Source: Thauera propionica
GTDB lineage: Bacteria > Pseudomonadota > Gammaproteobacteria > Burkholderiales > Rhodocyclaceae
Reading direction: 5' to 3'
NCBI RefSeq assembly: GCF_002245655.1
Contig: NZ_NOIH01000013.1
Location: 1 to 64,000, forward strand
Length of the DNA stretch: 64,000 bases
This document shows, piece by piece, positions 43,291 through 51,877 of the stretch. How positions within the stretch are numbered: the stretch's first letter is position 1; every line of letters begins with the position of its first letter. Below the pieces are notes generated by a model. That model was not told the DNA's origin, searched no databases, and saw nothing but the letters and a program-made list of their open reading frames with translations. The position numbers and the translations under genes are program-made.

Positions 43291-44619
43291 ATGATCCCCG
43301 TTCTGTCCGGCTTCATTGCCATCCTCGCCCTCGCCTGGGGGCTTAACACGGCGGCCCTCGACGGCGGCCAAGCGTCCCTGCCCTGGCTGATCCGCGAACA
43401 GGGCCTGTACCTGAGCGGCCTGCTGTCCATCGGCCTGATGTCACTGGCGATGGTGCTGGCGACGCGACCGGTGATCCTCGAGCGACCGCTCGGCGGCATG
43501 GACCGCATCTTCCGCCTGCACAAGTGGGCGGGCATCCTCGCCGCGGTGTTCGCCGCGCTGCACTGGCTGATCGAGATGTCGGACGACCTCATCAAGGCCC
43601 TGTACGGCCGCAGCAGGCGCCCGGCGGAAATGGAGTTCGGCGGCCTGCTCGGCACCTTGCGCGACGCTGGCGAGGAACTGGGCGAGTTCGCGATCTATCT
43701 CGTCCTCGGCATGATCGTGCTGAGCCTGTGGAAACGCTTCCCGTACAAGTTCTGGCGCCATCTGCACCGCGCCATGCCGGCGCTCTACCTGCTGCTCGCC
43801 TTCCATGCCGCGGTGCTCGCCCCGCTCGACTACTGGTCGCAGCCGGTCGGCATGCTCCTGGCCCTGCTGCTCGCCTCCGGCACGGTCGCCGCGGTCATCG
43901 CGCTCAGCGGGCGCATCGGCCGCGACCGTCGCGTGCAGGGGGTGGTCACGGCAGTGTCCTCACCGGCACCGGATGTGACCGAGGTAGTCTGCCGCCTCGG
44001 CGGCGAATGGCGCGGCCATCGCGCCGGCCAGTTCGCCTTCGTCTCCTTCACCGGGCTCGACCGCTTCGAGGGCGCCCATCCCTTCACCATCGCCAGCGCC
44101 GACCATGGCGACCGCACACTGAGCTTCCAGATCAAGGCCCTGGGCGACCACACCCGCCAGCTCGCGGGCCGGGTCGCAGTCGGCCAGCCGGTCACGGTGG
44201 AAGGCCCCTACGGCCGCTTCGTGCTCGAACGCCGTGACCGCAAGGCCCGCCAGGTCTGGGTCGCAGGCGGCATCGGCGTAACGCCCTTCCTCGCCTGGCT
44301 GGACGAACTGCGTACGCGCCGCGAAAACGCCATGCCGGTGGAACTGCACTACAGCACGCGTGGCGCGACGCAGGATCCCTTCGTCGCCCGCCTCCGGACG
44401 CTTTGTGCGGACCTGCCGGATGTGACACTGCATGTCCATGACAGCAGCGCAGGCACGGCTATCAAACCCGACGCGTTCGCCACGGCGCAGGCGGACGGGG
44501 CACGCACCGAAGTGTGGTTCTGCGGCCCCCCGCGTCTGGGCGACCAACTGAAGGCAGCGCTGGCCCGCCTGTGGCGCCGTCGCGTGCGCTTCCATCGCGA
44601 GGCCTTCGAAATGCGCTGA
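43291..44619 (+). CDS. Ferric-reductase-like transmembrane flavocytochrome
   Basis: 442 aa. The N-terminal half has about six membrane helices with paired histidines suited to two b-type hemes (FRLHKWAG, ALHWLIE, FWRHLHRAMPALYLLLAFHAAVL). The C-terminal half is a ferredoxin-NADP-reductase-like module with FAD motif HPFTIAS, VEGPYGRF, NAD(P)-binding VWVAGGIGVTPF and terminal CGPP. It should move electrons from cytoplasmic NAD(P)H across the membrane, for example to ferric iron or to periplasmic acceptors. GGAG precedes the start. Confidence 0.9.
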   Translation: MIPVLSGFIAILALAWGLNTAALDGGQASLPWLIREQGLYLSGLLSIGLMSLAMVLATRPVILERPLGGMDRIFRLHKWAGILAAVFAALHWLIEMSDDLIKALYGRSRRPAEMEFGGLLGTLRDAGEELGEFAIYLVLGMIVLSLWKRFPYKFWRHLHRAMPALYLLLAFHAAVLAPLDYWSQPVGMLLALLLASGTVAAVIALSGRIGRDRRVQGVVTAVSSPAPDVTEVVCRLGGEWRGHRAGQFAFVSFTGLDRFEGAHPFTIASADHGDRTLSFQIKALGDHTRQLAGRVAVGQPVTVEGPYGRFVLERRDRKARQVWVAGGIGVTPFLAWLDELRTRRENAMPVELHYSTRGATQDPFVARLRTLCADLPDVTLHVHDSSAGTAIKPDAFATAQADGARTEVWFCGPPRLGDQLKAALARLWRRRVRFHREAFEMR

Positions 44620-44636
44620 AGTTGTTGCAGCAATGA

Positions 44637-44671
44637 CAAGGCCGCCGGCGCCATCGGCGCGGGCGGCCTTG
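44637..44671. terminator. Terminator between the convergent reductase and Met/Gly-rich genes
   Basis: CAAGGCCGCC (44637-44646) pairs with GGCGGCCTTG (44662-44671), with additional GC pairing in the loop. It sits between converging genes. The missing T-run lowers confidence that it is fully rho-independent. Confidence 0.6.
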
Positions 44672-44702
44672 CTTCGTAGCCTTCAGCCGGTCATGCAATC
44701 AC

Positions 44703-45083
44703 TCAGCGACCGCCTCCGCCCGGCCCCATGCCGCCCCGCTGTCCCATGCCACTACCGGGGCCCATTCCGCCTCCCGGTCCCATGCCGCCACCGCCCGGCC
44801 CCATCCCGCCGCGCATCGGTGGCTCATCCGGCAGAGTCACGCCGCGCTCGCGCGCACGCTCCACCATCTGCTTGTGATGCTCGCTGCGGATCTGTTCGCG
44901 CTCTTCCAGGGTCTTGGCCGAACGCATCTTGATGCGGTGCTCGACACGCTCTTCGGGCGTCATGATCTGGGAGCCATAGATCGGCGCGTCATCGGGAATC
45001 GGTGGCAGATCGCCCTGCTGGGCAAACGCGCTGCCTGCAAGCAGCAGCGCAGCGGCAACGCTCGTCAGAAAGCGGTGTTTCAT
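44703..45083 (-). CDS. Secreted Met/Gly-repeat protein near the copper pump
   Basis: 126 aa. A clear signal peptide (about 1-23, ending AFAQ) is followed by a charged helical region with TPEERVEHRIKMRSAKTLEEREQIRSEHH. The C terminus (about 92-126) consists of repeated MGPGGG-like units with six or more methionines. No named function is known to me; similar small proteins occur beside metal-resistance genes. Regularly spaced methionines could bind Cu(I) or Ag(I). ATG 45083 with GGAGGTAAGGATC upstream is a strong start. It lies downstream of cusA on the same strand. Confidence 0.8.
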   Translation of the reverse strand: MKHRFLTSVAAALLLAGSAFAQQGDLPPIPDDAPIYGSQIMTPEERVEHRIKMRSAKTLEEREQIRSEHHKQMVERARERGVTLPDEPPMRGGMGPGGGGMGPGGGMGPGSGMGQRGGMGPGGGGR

Positions 45084-45226
45084 GATCCTTACCTCCATCA
45101 TCGGTTGCACATCGGGTACGGCCCGGAACACCTCGGAACCTCGACGGAACCGCACGTTCAGTTCCACTCTAGGACGCTCTCAGACGCATGTCTGTATCCT
45201 TGTGTAGCGCGTCAACGATGCGTTGT

Positions 45227-48200
45227 TTACGGTGCGTTCTGCCTGCGCAACTCCCACTGCCTGACCAGTGCGAACAGCACCGGAATCACCGCCAGCGTGA
45301 GCACGGTGGAGGACACCATGCCGCCCACCATCGGCGCCGCGATGCGGCTCATCACCTCGCTGCCGGTGCCGGTGCCCCACATCACCGGCAGCAGGCCGAG
45401 GATGACGGTGATCACGGTCATCATCTTCGGTCGCACGCGGCCGGCAGCGCCCTCCATCACCGCGGCATAGAGGTCGGTCACCGAGGGGATGCGGCCCTGC
45501 GCCGCGCACTCCGCACGCACGCGTGCCCAGGCCTGATCGAGGTAGATCAGCATGATTACGCCCGTCTCCGCCGCGACGCCGGCGAGCGCGATGAATCCCA
45601 CCGCCACCGCCACGCTCATCTGGTAGTCCAGCCACCACATCAGCCACACGCCGCCGATCAGTGCGAAGGGCACCGACAGCATCACGATCAGCGTCTCGGC
45701 CAGGCGGCGGAAGTTCAGGTAGAGCAGCACGAAGATCAGCGCCAGCGTCAGCGGGCCGACGACCGCCAGCTTCGACTTGGCCCGCTCCATGTTCTCGAAC
45801 TGCCCGCTCCAGGTGGCGTAGTAGCCGGGCGGAAAGCTGACCTGCTCCGCCACCGCCTGGCGCGCACGGGAGACGAAGGCGCCGAGATCGGCCTCGCGCG
45901 TGTCGACATACACATAGGCGGCCAGCATCGCATTCTCGGTGCGCACGGCCGGTGCGCCGCGCACGATGCGCACTTCAGCGAGCTGGCCGAGCGGCACAGG
46001 GCCGGTTGCGGTCGGCACCAGCACGCTGGCGGCAACGCGCGTCGGATCGTCGCGCAGCGCGCGCGGGTAGCGCACGCTGACGTTGTAGCGCTCGAGGCCC
46101 TCGACCGTGGTCGTCACCCGCTCGCCGCCGAGTGCTGTGGCCAGCGTCTCCTGCAGTCGGTCGATGGTCAGGCCGTAACGCGCCAGTTGGTCACGGCGCG
46201 GCTCGATATCGACGTAGTAGCCGCCCGCGACGCGCTCGGCGTAGGCGCTGCTGGTGCCGGGCACGGCGCGCACGGCGGCCTCGACCGACTTCGCCACCTG
46301 CTCGAGCGTTTCGAGGTCCTTGCCGAACACCTTCACCCCCACCGGCGTGCGGATGCCGGTCGACAGCATGTCGATGCGGGCCTTGATCGGCATGGTCCAG
46401 GAATTGGCCAGGCCGGGAAACTTCAGCGCCGCATCCATCTCGGCGATCAGCGCATCCACCGTCATGCCCGGCCGCCACTGCTCCTGCGGCTTGAGGTTGA
46501 TGACGGTCTCGAACATCTCCAGCGGCGCGGGGTCGGTTGCGGTATTGGCGCGGCCGGCCTTGCCGTACACCGACTCGACCTCGGGGAAGGTCTTGATGAT
46601 GCGGTTGGTGGTCGCGAGCAGGCGCCCGGCCTCGGTCACCGACATGCCCGGCAGCGCGGCGGGCATGTAGAAGATCGCCCCCTCGTTGAGGGTCGGCATG
46701 AACTCGCTGCCGAGCTGGCGCGCCGGGATCAGCGTCACCGCCATCGCCAGCAGTGCGAGCGCGAGCGTCGTCAGCTTGAAGCGCATCACCAGCGCGATCA
46801 GCGGGCGATACATCGCCACCAGCACGCGATTGATGGGGTTGCGATGCTCGGCCACGATCCGTCCGCGCACGAAGAACAGCATCAGCACGGGCACCAGCGT
46901 CACCGACAGGAAGGCCGCGCCGGCCATGGCGAAGGTCTTGGTCCAGGCCAGGGGCGAGAACAGCCGGCCCTCCTGCCCTTCGAGTGTGAACACCGGCAGG
47001 AAGGAGACGGTGATGATCAGCAACGAGAAGAACAGCGCCGGCCCCACCTCGCGGCAGGCGCCGATCAGCACCGCCGCGCGCTCGGCTGCGGTCGCGCCCT
47101 CGTGCAGGGTCTCCAGGCGCTTGTGCGCGTTCTCGATCATGACGATGGAGGCGTCCACCATCGCGCCGATGGCGATCGCGATGCCGCCCAGGCTCATGAT
47201 GTTCGAGCCGATGCCCAGCGCCTGCATGCCGATGAAGGCCACGAGGATGCCGAGCGGCAGCGTCACGATGGCGACCAGTGCGCTACGCACGTGCAGCAGG
47301 AAGACCACGCACACCGCGGCGACGATCAGGCTTTCTTCCAGCAGCGTCCATTTGAGGTTGTCGATGGCGCGCTCGATCAGCGTCGAGCGGTCGTACACCG
47401 GCACGACTTCCGCACCTTCCGGCAGGCCCGGTGCCACCTCGGCGAGCTTGGCCTTGACCGCAGCGATCACGTCGAGCGCGTTCTGGCCGAAGCGCGCCAT
47501 GACGATGCCGGAAGCGACCTCGCCCTCGCCGTTCAGCTCGGCCAGGCCGCGCCGCTCGGCCGGCACCCATTCGACTCGGCCGACATCGGCGATGCGCACC
47601 GGTGTACCGCCGTCCATCTTCAGCACGATGCCGGCGATGTCGTCCGCGTCGCGCAGGTAGCCACGGCCGCGGACCATGTACTCCTTCTCCGCCAGCTCGA
47701 TGACGCGCCCGCCCACGTCGCGATTCGACTCGCGGATGGCGCGCGTCACGTCGTCGAGCGTGATGCCGTAGCCGGCAAGCCGGTAGGGATCGACCGTAAC
47801 CTGGTATTCGCGCACGAAGCCGCCGACGCTGGCGACCTCGGACACGCCCTCGGCCTGCGTCAGCTGGTAGCGCAGATACCAGTCCTGCAGGCTGCGCGTG
47901 TCGGCCAGGGACATGTCGCGGCCGGTGACGGCGTACTGGTACACCCAGCCGACGCCTGTGGCATCCGGCCCGATCTGCGGCGCCACGCCCTGCGGCAGGC
48001 GCGCCGCCGCGGTGCTCAGGTACTCCAGCACGCGCGAGCGCGCCCAGTAGATGTCGGTGCCGTCCTCGAAGATCACATACACGTAGGACGCACCGAACAT
48101 CGAGAAGCCGCGTACCACCTTCGCCCGCGGCACGGCCAGCATCGACGTGGTGAGCGGATAGGTGACCTGGTCCTCGACCACCTGCGGTGCCTGGCCGGGG

Positions 48201-48442
48201 TAGTCTGTGTAGACGATGACCTGCACGTCCGACAGGTCGGGCAGCGCATCGAGCGGCGTATGACGGATCGCGTACAGGCCGGCGCCGATCAGGAACAGCG
48301 TCGCCAGCAGTACCAGGAAGACGTTGCGTGCCGACCAGTCGATCAGGCGGCCGAGGGCGCCCCCCTCGCCGGCCTCCGCCGCCTGCGAGGGCGCCGCGTC
48401 GGCTCGTTCCGGATGGCCGGCCTCGCGCACCGCCTCAGTCAT
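45227..48442 (-). CDS. cusA: Copper/silver efflux RND pump CusA
   Basis: 1071 aa heavy-metal RND permease with about twelve membrane helices and two large periplasmic loops. The N-terminal TPLDALPDLSDVQVIVYTDYPGQAP, GGIAIAIGAMVDASIVMIENAHK and RIDMLSTGIRTPVG segments match the CusA/SilA (monovalent cation) subgroup rather than CzcA. It pumps Cu(I)/Ag(I) from periplasm and cytoplasm through CusC using proton influx. Its start overlaps the cusB end by 8 nt. Confidence 0.95.
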   Translation of the reverse strand: MTEAVREAGHPERADAAPSQAAEAGEGGALGRLIDWSARNVFLVLLATLFLIGAGLYAIRHTPLDALPDLSDVQVIVYTDYPGQAPQVVEDQVTYPLTTSMLAVPRAKVVRGFSMFGASYVYVIFEDGTDIYWARSRVLEYLSTAAARLPQGVAPQIGPDATGVGWVYQYAVTGRDMSLADTRSLQDWYLRYQLTQAEGVSEVASVGGFVREYQVTVDPYRLAGYGITLDDVTRAIRESNRDVGGRVIELAEKEYMVRGRGYLRDADDIAGIVLKMDGGTPVRIADVGRVEWVPAERRGLAELNGEGEVASGIVMARFGQNALDVIAAVKAKLAEVAPGLPEGAEVVPVYDRSTLIERAIDNLKWTLLEESLIVAAVCVVFLLHVRSALVAIVTLPLGILVAFIGMQALGIGSNIMSLGGIAIAIGAMVDASIVMIENAHKRLETLHEGATAAERAAVLIGACREVGPALFFSLLIITVSFLPVFTLEGQEGRLFSPLAWTKTFAMAGAAFLSVTLVPVLMLFFVRGRIVAEHRNPINRVLVAMYRPLIALVMRFKLTTLALALLAMAVTLIPARQLGSEFMPTLNEGAIFYMPAALPGMSVTEAGRLLATTNRIIKTFPEVESVYGKAGRANTATDPAPLEMFETVINLKPQEQWRPGMTVDALIAEMDAALKFPGLANSWTMPIKARIDMLSTGIRTPVGVKVFGKDLETLEQVAKSVEAAVRAVPGTSSAYAERVAGGYYVDIEPRRDQLARYGLTIDRLQETLATALGGERVTTTVEGLERYNVSVRYPRALRDDPTRVAASVLVPTATGPVPLGQLAEVRIVRGAPAVRTENAMLAAYVYVDTREADLGAFVSRARQAVAEQVSFPPGYYATWSGQFENMERAKSKLAVVGPLTLALIFVLLYLNFRRLAETLIVMLSVPFALIGGVWLMWWLDYQMSVAVAVGFIALAGVAAETGVIMLIYLDQAWARVRAECAAQGRIPSVTDLYAAVMEGAAGRVRPKMMTVITVILGLLPVMWGTGTGSEVMSRIAAPMVGGMVSSTVLTLAVIPVLFALVRQWELRRQNAP

Positions 48443-49979
48443 GACGATGCTCCGCCGCCGGGGTCGCGGCGTCGCCAGGTCCTTCGATGCGGGTCACGAC
48501 GTAGTCACCGGGTCCGCGCTCCTCGAAGCGGAAGCGGATCGGCGCCCCCGGCGCGAGACCGCGCACCAGCTCCGGCGACGCCAGGCCGAAGTCCATCGTC
48601 ATCTCCGGCCATTTCAGCGCCGGGATCTCGCCGTGGGTCAGGGTCACGCTACCCAGTTCGGCATCGAAGGCCTCGAAGCGGCCTTCGGCCTCATGGACCG
48701 GCGGCGGCGCAGCGGCCTCGTTCATGTTCGACAGCGCCGCCCGCAACTGGCTTTCTGAGTCGATCAGGAAGTTGGCGGACACCACCACGCGCTCGCCGGC
48801 CTGCACCCCCTCGCGCACCTCGACGAAGTCCCCGCCGCGTGCGCCGAGCCGCACCGGACGCGGCTGGAAGCGCCCCTCGTCCAGCGCCATCAGCACCACC
48901 TGGCGCTCGCCGTCATCGATGACGGCCGAGGCCGGCACGACCAGCGTCGGTGCCACGCCGCCGGTCTCCAGTTCCACCCGGGCGAACATCCCGGGGCGCA
49001 GCACGCCGTCGGGGTTGTCGAGTTCGAGCCGCAGCGGCGTGCTGCGCGTGGAGGTGTTGAGCGTCGGGTAGAGGTAATCGACCCGCGCCTCGAAGGCCCT
49101 GCCGGGGAAGGCGTCCAGCGTCACCTGTGCATGCTGGCCGGGCCGGATCTGCGAAAGATCGCGCTCATAGACGTCGGCGACGACCCACACCCGCGACAGG
49201 TCGGCGATGCGGAACAAGGCCTCTCCCGCGGCGAAGCGCGCGCCCTCGATCGCGGCCTTGTCCAGCACGATGCCGGCAACCGGCGCATGCAGGGTCTGGC
49301 GCGGTCCGGCCTGGCCCCCCACCTGGAGGTTGCGCAGGCGCGCGCGCGTCGCCTCGGCCAGGCGCGCGGCGGCCTCGCCCGCCACCGGGTCGGCGCTGCT
49401 GTCGCGCTGCAGGCGCTCGGCGATGCGCAGCTCCTCGCCGGCCGACTGCAGCTCGGGGCTGTAGGTGCTGAACAGCGGCTGGCCCTTGCGCACGACATCG
49501 CCCACGGCACGCACGTGAAGGCGTTCGATCCAGCCGTCGAAGCGCGGTGCCACCACCGCCTGCGCGCGCTCGTCGATCTCCACGCGGCCGCTGGCTCGGA
49601 TCGGCACTGCCAGCGTGCGCGACTCGACCACCGCGGTCCGAACCCCCAGCGTCTGCACGCGCGCCGGGCTGACACGGACCACGCCGGCGTCGTCGGGCTG
49701 TTCGTCGGCATAGACCGGGATGTAGTCCATGCCCATCGAATCCTTCTTGGGGACGGGCGACGTATCGGGCAAGCCCATCGGGTTGCGGTAATAGAGGATC
49801 GTGCGTTCGCCCGTCGCGGATGCCGCCGCCCCCTGATCCACCGCGCCGGCCGGGGTCCCAGCCGCTGCGCCGCTGCGGGCGTCGGCCGGCACGCCGAGGC
49901 CGGTGCCGGCCCAGTATCCCCCGCCCGCCGCCAGCGCGGCGACCACCACCAGCGCACCCATGCGCGTTCCCTTGTTCAC
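48435..49979 (-). CDS. cusB: CusB membrane fusion protein with fused CusF-like domain
   Basis: 514 aa. Order: N-terminal membrane anchor (about 8-28); a short heavy-metal-binding domain (about 60-92; YYRNPMGLPDTSPVPKKDSM and GMDYIPVY); hairpin, lipoyl and barrel domains of the adaptor; and a C-terminal CusF-like domain (about 430-505) with the metal motif KWPEMTMDF. The protein links CusA to CusC and should receive Cu(I)/Ag(I) through its own CusF module. The start is GTG 49979, overlapping the cusC stop (GTGA). Confidence 0.94.
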   Translation of the reverse strand: MNKGTRMGALVVVAALAAGGGYWAGTGLGVPADARSGAAAGTPAGAVDQGAAASATGERTILYYRNPMGLPDTSPVPKKDSMGMDYIPVYADEQPDDAGVVRVSPARVQTLGVRTAVVESRTLAVPIRASGRVEIDERAQAVVAPRFDGWIERLHVRAVGDVVRKGQPLFSTYSPELQSAGEELRIAERLQRDSSADPVAGEAAARLAEATRARLRNLQVGGQAGPRQTLHAPVAGIVLDKAAIEGARFAAGEALFRIADLSRVWVVADVYERDLSQIRPGQHAQVTLDAFPGRAFEARVDYLYPTLNTSTRSTPLRLELDNPDGVLRPGMFARVELETGGVAPTLVVPASAVIDDGERQVVLMALDEGRFQPRPVRLGARGGDFVEVREGVQAGERVVVSANFLIDSESQLRAALSNMNEAAAPPPVHEAEGRFEAFDAELGSVTLTHGEIPALKWPEMTMDFGLASPELVRGLAPGAPIRFRFEERGPGDYVVTRIEGPGDAATPAAEHRHD

Positions 49980-51277
49980 TTCGTTTCCCCAGACAGTTTC
50001 TCGATCTCGCTGAGTGCAAGACGGGTTTCGATCTCGGTCTGCAGCAGCCGCTCGCGCACGGCGATGAGCTGGCGTTCGGCCTCGAGCACGCTATCGAAGT
50101 CCGCCTGCCCGCCGACCAGTGCCGCACGCGCGGCGTCACGCGTGGCGAGTACCTGCGGCAGCAGGCTCTCGCGCAGCAGACGCAGGCCATCCCGACCGCC
50201 GCCATAGCGTGCCCAGGCCGCGCCGAGTTCGCCGACCGCGGCATCCGCGCTCGCCTCGCGACGCGCCTCGGCCGCCGTCAGCATCAGCTCCGCCTCGCGT
50301 TCGCGCGCCCGGCGGCTACCCTGCTGCAGCGGGATCATCACTTCGAACATCAGGTCCCAGGACGGGCGCCCTTCGTCCGGCCGGTTGTAGGTCAGCCCGA
50401 CGCTGAAGTCCGGCGCGCGTTCGCGGTAGGTGCGCGCCCGCTCGGCGCGGGCGACATCGACGCCCCGGGCCGCACTCAGCACCTCGGGACTGCGCGCGCG
50501 GGCGCGCTCGAACAGCGCGCCCGCATCGAGCGCATCCGGCAGCGGCGCAGGGTCGGTCGGGGGCACCAGTGGCGCATCGGGTGCGCGGGCAAGCAGGCCA
50601 TTCAGCATCGCCACCACGCCGCGGCGCGCCTGCTCACGCGTCAGCAGCACCAGTCGCTGTTCGCTGATTTCGCGCTGCGCGCGCAGCACGGTCTGCTGCG
50701 GCAGCAGGCCAAGGCGATAACGTGCCAGCGCCAGCGTCTCGAGCTCCTGCAGCAGAGCCAGCGCATCGCGAGCCAGGGCCAGCTCGCGATCGGCGGCGTA
50801 GTAGCGCAGCCAGGCGGCCTCGATCACTGCCGCCCGCTCGGCCCAGCCGGCATCGCGCATCGCCGCCGCACGGCGGGCCTGCGCCTCGGCCGCCTCCGCC
50901 GCCAGCTCACGCTTGCCCCAGCCGGGCAAGGGCTGCACCACACGATAGCGCGTCTCGCCGACCTGCCCCGGCAACACGGAGGCCGAACGGCCGTTCATGG
51001 TGTTGGTGAAATCCATCAGCTCCAGCTCGAAACGCGGATCGGGCAGCGCGCCGGCCGGCTCGACGCGCTCACGCGCTGCCTCAGCCTCGGCGCGATCAGC
51101 GGCATACGCCGGGCTGTGCGCCCGGGCATGCTCGATCAGGGCGCGCACATCGGCGCCGAGCGCAGTGCCTTCCGTAGCGCCCGAGTCAGCCCCGAAAGCC
51201 GTGACGGGCGCAGCAAGAGCACAGGAGAGCAGGCCGGCAAGCGCACGCATTCGAATGCTGAATGGAGGGGGCTTCAT
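49976..51277 (-). CDS. cusC: CusC/TolC-family outer membrane efflux protein
   Basis: About 433 aa. A signal peptide precedes two OEP repeats rich in long coiled-coil helices (PAYAADRAEAEAARERVEPAGALPDPRFE, ERAPDFSVGLTYNRPDEGRPSW). It forms the outer membrane channel for CusBA. The start is uncertain: ATGs at 51286, 51277 and 51250 all lead into the signal peptide and none has a good Shine-Dalgarno; 51277 gives a normal charged n-region. No lipobox cysteine is obvious. It overlaps cusB by 4 nt. Confidence 0.88.
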   Translation of the reverse strand: MKPPPFSIRMRALAGLLSCALAAPVTAFGADSGATEGTALGADVRALIEHARAHSPAYAADRAEAEAARERVEPAGALPDPRFELELMDFTNTMNGRSASVLPGQVGETRYRVVQPLPGWGKRELAAEAAEAQARRAAAMRDAGWAERAAVIEAAWLRYYAADRELALARDALALLQELETLALARYRLGLLPQQTVLRAQREISEQRLVLLTREQARRGVVAMLNGLLARAPDAPLVPPTDPAPLPDALDAGALFERARARSPEVLSAARGVDVARAERARTYRERAPDFSVGLTYNRPDEGRPSWDLMFEVMIPLQQGSRRAREREAELMLTAAEARREASADAAVGELGAAWARYGGGRDGLRLLRESLLPQVLATRDAARAALVGGQADFDSVLEAERQLIAVRERLLQTEIETRLALSEIEKLSGETK

Positions 51278-51356
51278 CGGCGGCATGGACAGCGATGGGC
51301 GTCTGGGGAAGGCATGCACAGCTCGAAAACGTCGGCTGCCATGCAGCGGGAACAGG

Positions 51357-51716
51357 TCAAGGCAGGCGCTCCAGCTCGACCACGGTGAAGGTGCTGCCGA
51401 CCTTGTCGGCGATGAAGCGGATGCTGTCGCCGGTCTTGACCTGCTCGAGCATGGCAGCGTCGGCAACGGCGAACGCCATCGTCATCGGCGGCATGTCCAG
51501 GCGCGGCAGGGGCCCGTGGGCGATCGTGATCTTGCCAGCCGTCTTGTCCACCTTGCGCACCGTGCCTTCGGAATGGTCGCTGGCCGCAGGAGGCGCCGCG
51601 GCCCGACTTGCACCGTGGCTGCCGTGGTGGTCATGGCCGGACTGCGCCAGCGCGCCGGCCGGCGCCGCCAGGATGAACGTCGCAGCCAGCAGCGGGATGT
51701 GGAGTGCCTTCATCAT
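51357..51716 (-). CDS. cusF: CusF-like periplasmic copper-binding protein
   Basis: 119 aa. A signal peptide (about 1-24) is followed by a His-rich stretch (GHDHHGSHG) and a small OB-like CusF domain with ITIAHGP and LDMPPMTMAF. In E. coli CusF the ligands are one His, two Met and a capping Trp (NWPEMTM); here the His and both Met are kept but Trp is replaced by Met. It should deliver Cu(I)/Ag(I) to CusB. Two adjacent ATGs (51716, 51713) are possible starts. First gene of the leftward cusFCBA unit. Confidence 0.92.
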   Translation of the reverse strand: MMKALHIPLLAATFILAAPAGALAQSGHDHHGSHGASRAAAPPAASDHSEGTVRKVDKTAGKITIAHGPLPRLDMPPMTMAFAVADAAMLEQVKTGDSIRFIADKVGSTFTVVELERLP

Positions 51717-51787
51717 GTCGGATCTCTCGCATTGATTGGGGTGACGACATGCTGCCCCGCCCTCGCCGTCCACACCCTGACGCCCGG

Positions 51788-51803
51788 ATTACATCTCTGT
51801 AAT
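51788..51803. promoter_or_regulatory. Palindromic operator between cusF and cusR
   Basis: ATTACA (51788-51793) and TGTAAT (51798-51803) form a perfect inverted repeat with a TCTC spacer in the 161-bp divergent region. For the rightward gene it lies upstream of a CACAAT -10-like box (51831-51836). Its position suits a binding site of the CusR-type regulator activating both directions. Confidence 0.6.
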
Positions 51804-51877
51804 GTGGCGTCCGGCCGCACGCCGAGAGGGCACAATGAGCCCGTATCTCGCGAGCCCCCTACCCTGATCGAAGCGAC

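Noticed and set aside
44703-44810. Short tandem DNA repeat or CRISPR-like array
   Set aside because: The repetition comes from Met-Gly-Pro codons inside a coding frame; units are short and without spacers.
45182-45195. Palindrome CAGAC-GCAT-GTCTG after cusA
   Set aside because: The stem is only five bp, has no T-run, and does not match a regulator site known to me.
45188-48922. Very long open frame on the plus strand opposite cusA and cusB
   Set aside because: It is antisense to clear CusA and CusB coding, is rich in His, Arg, Gln and Asp as expected from a GC-rich shadow frame, and has no recognisable domain.
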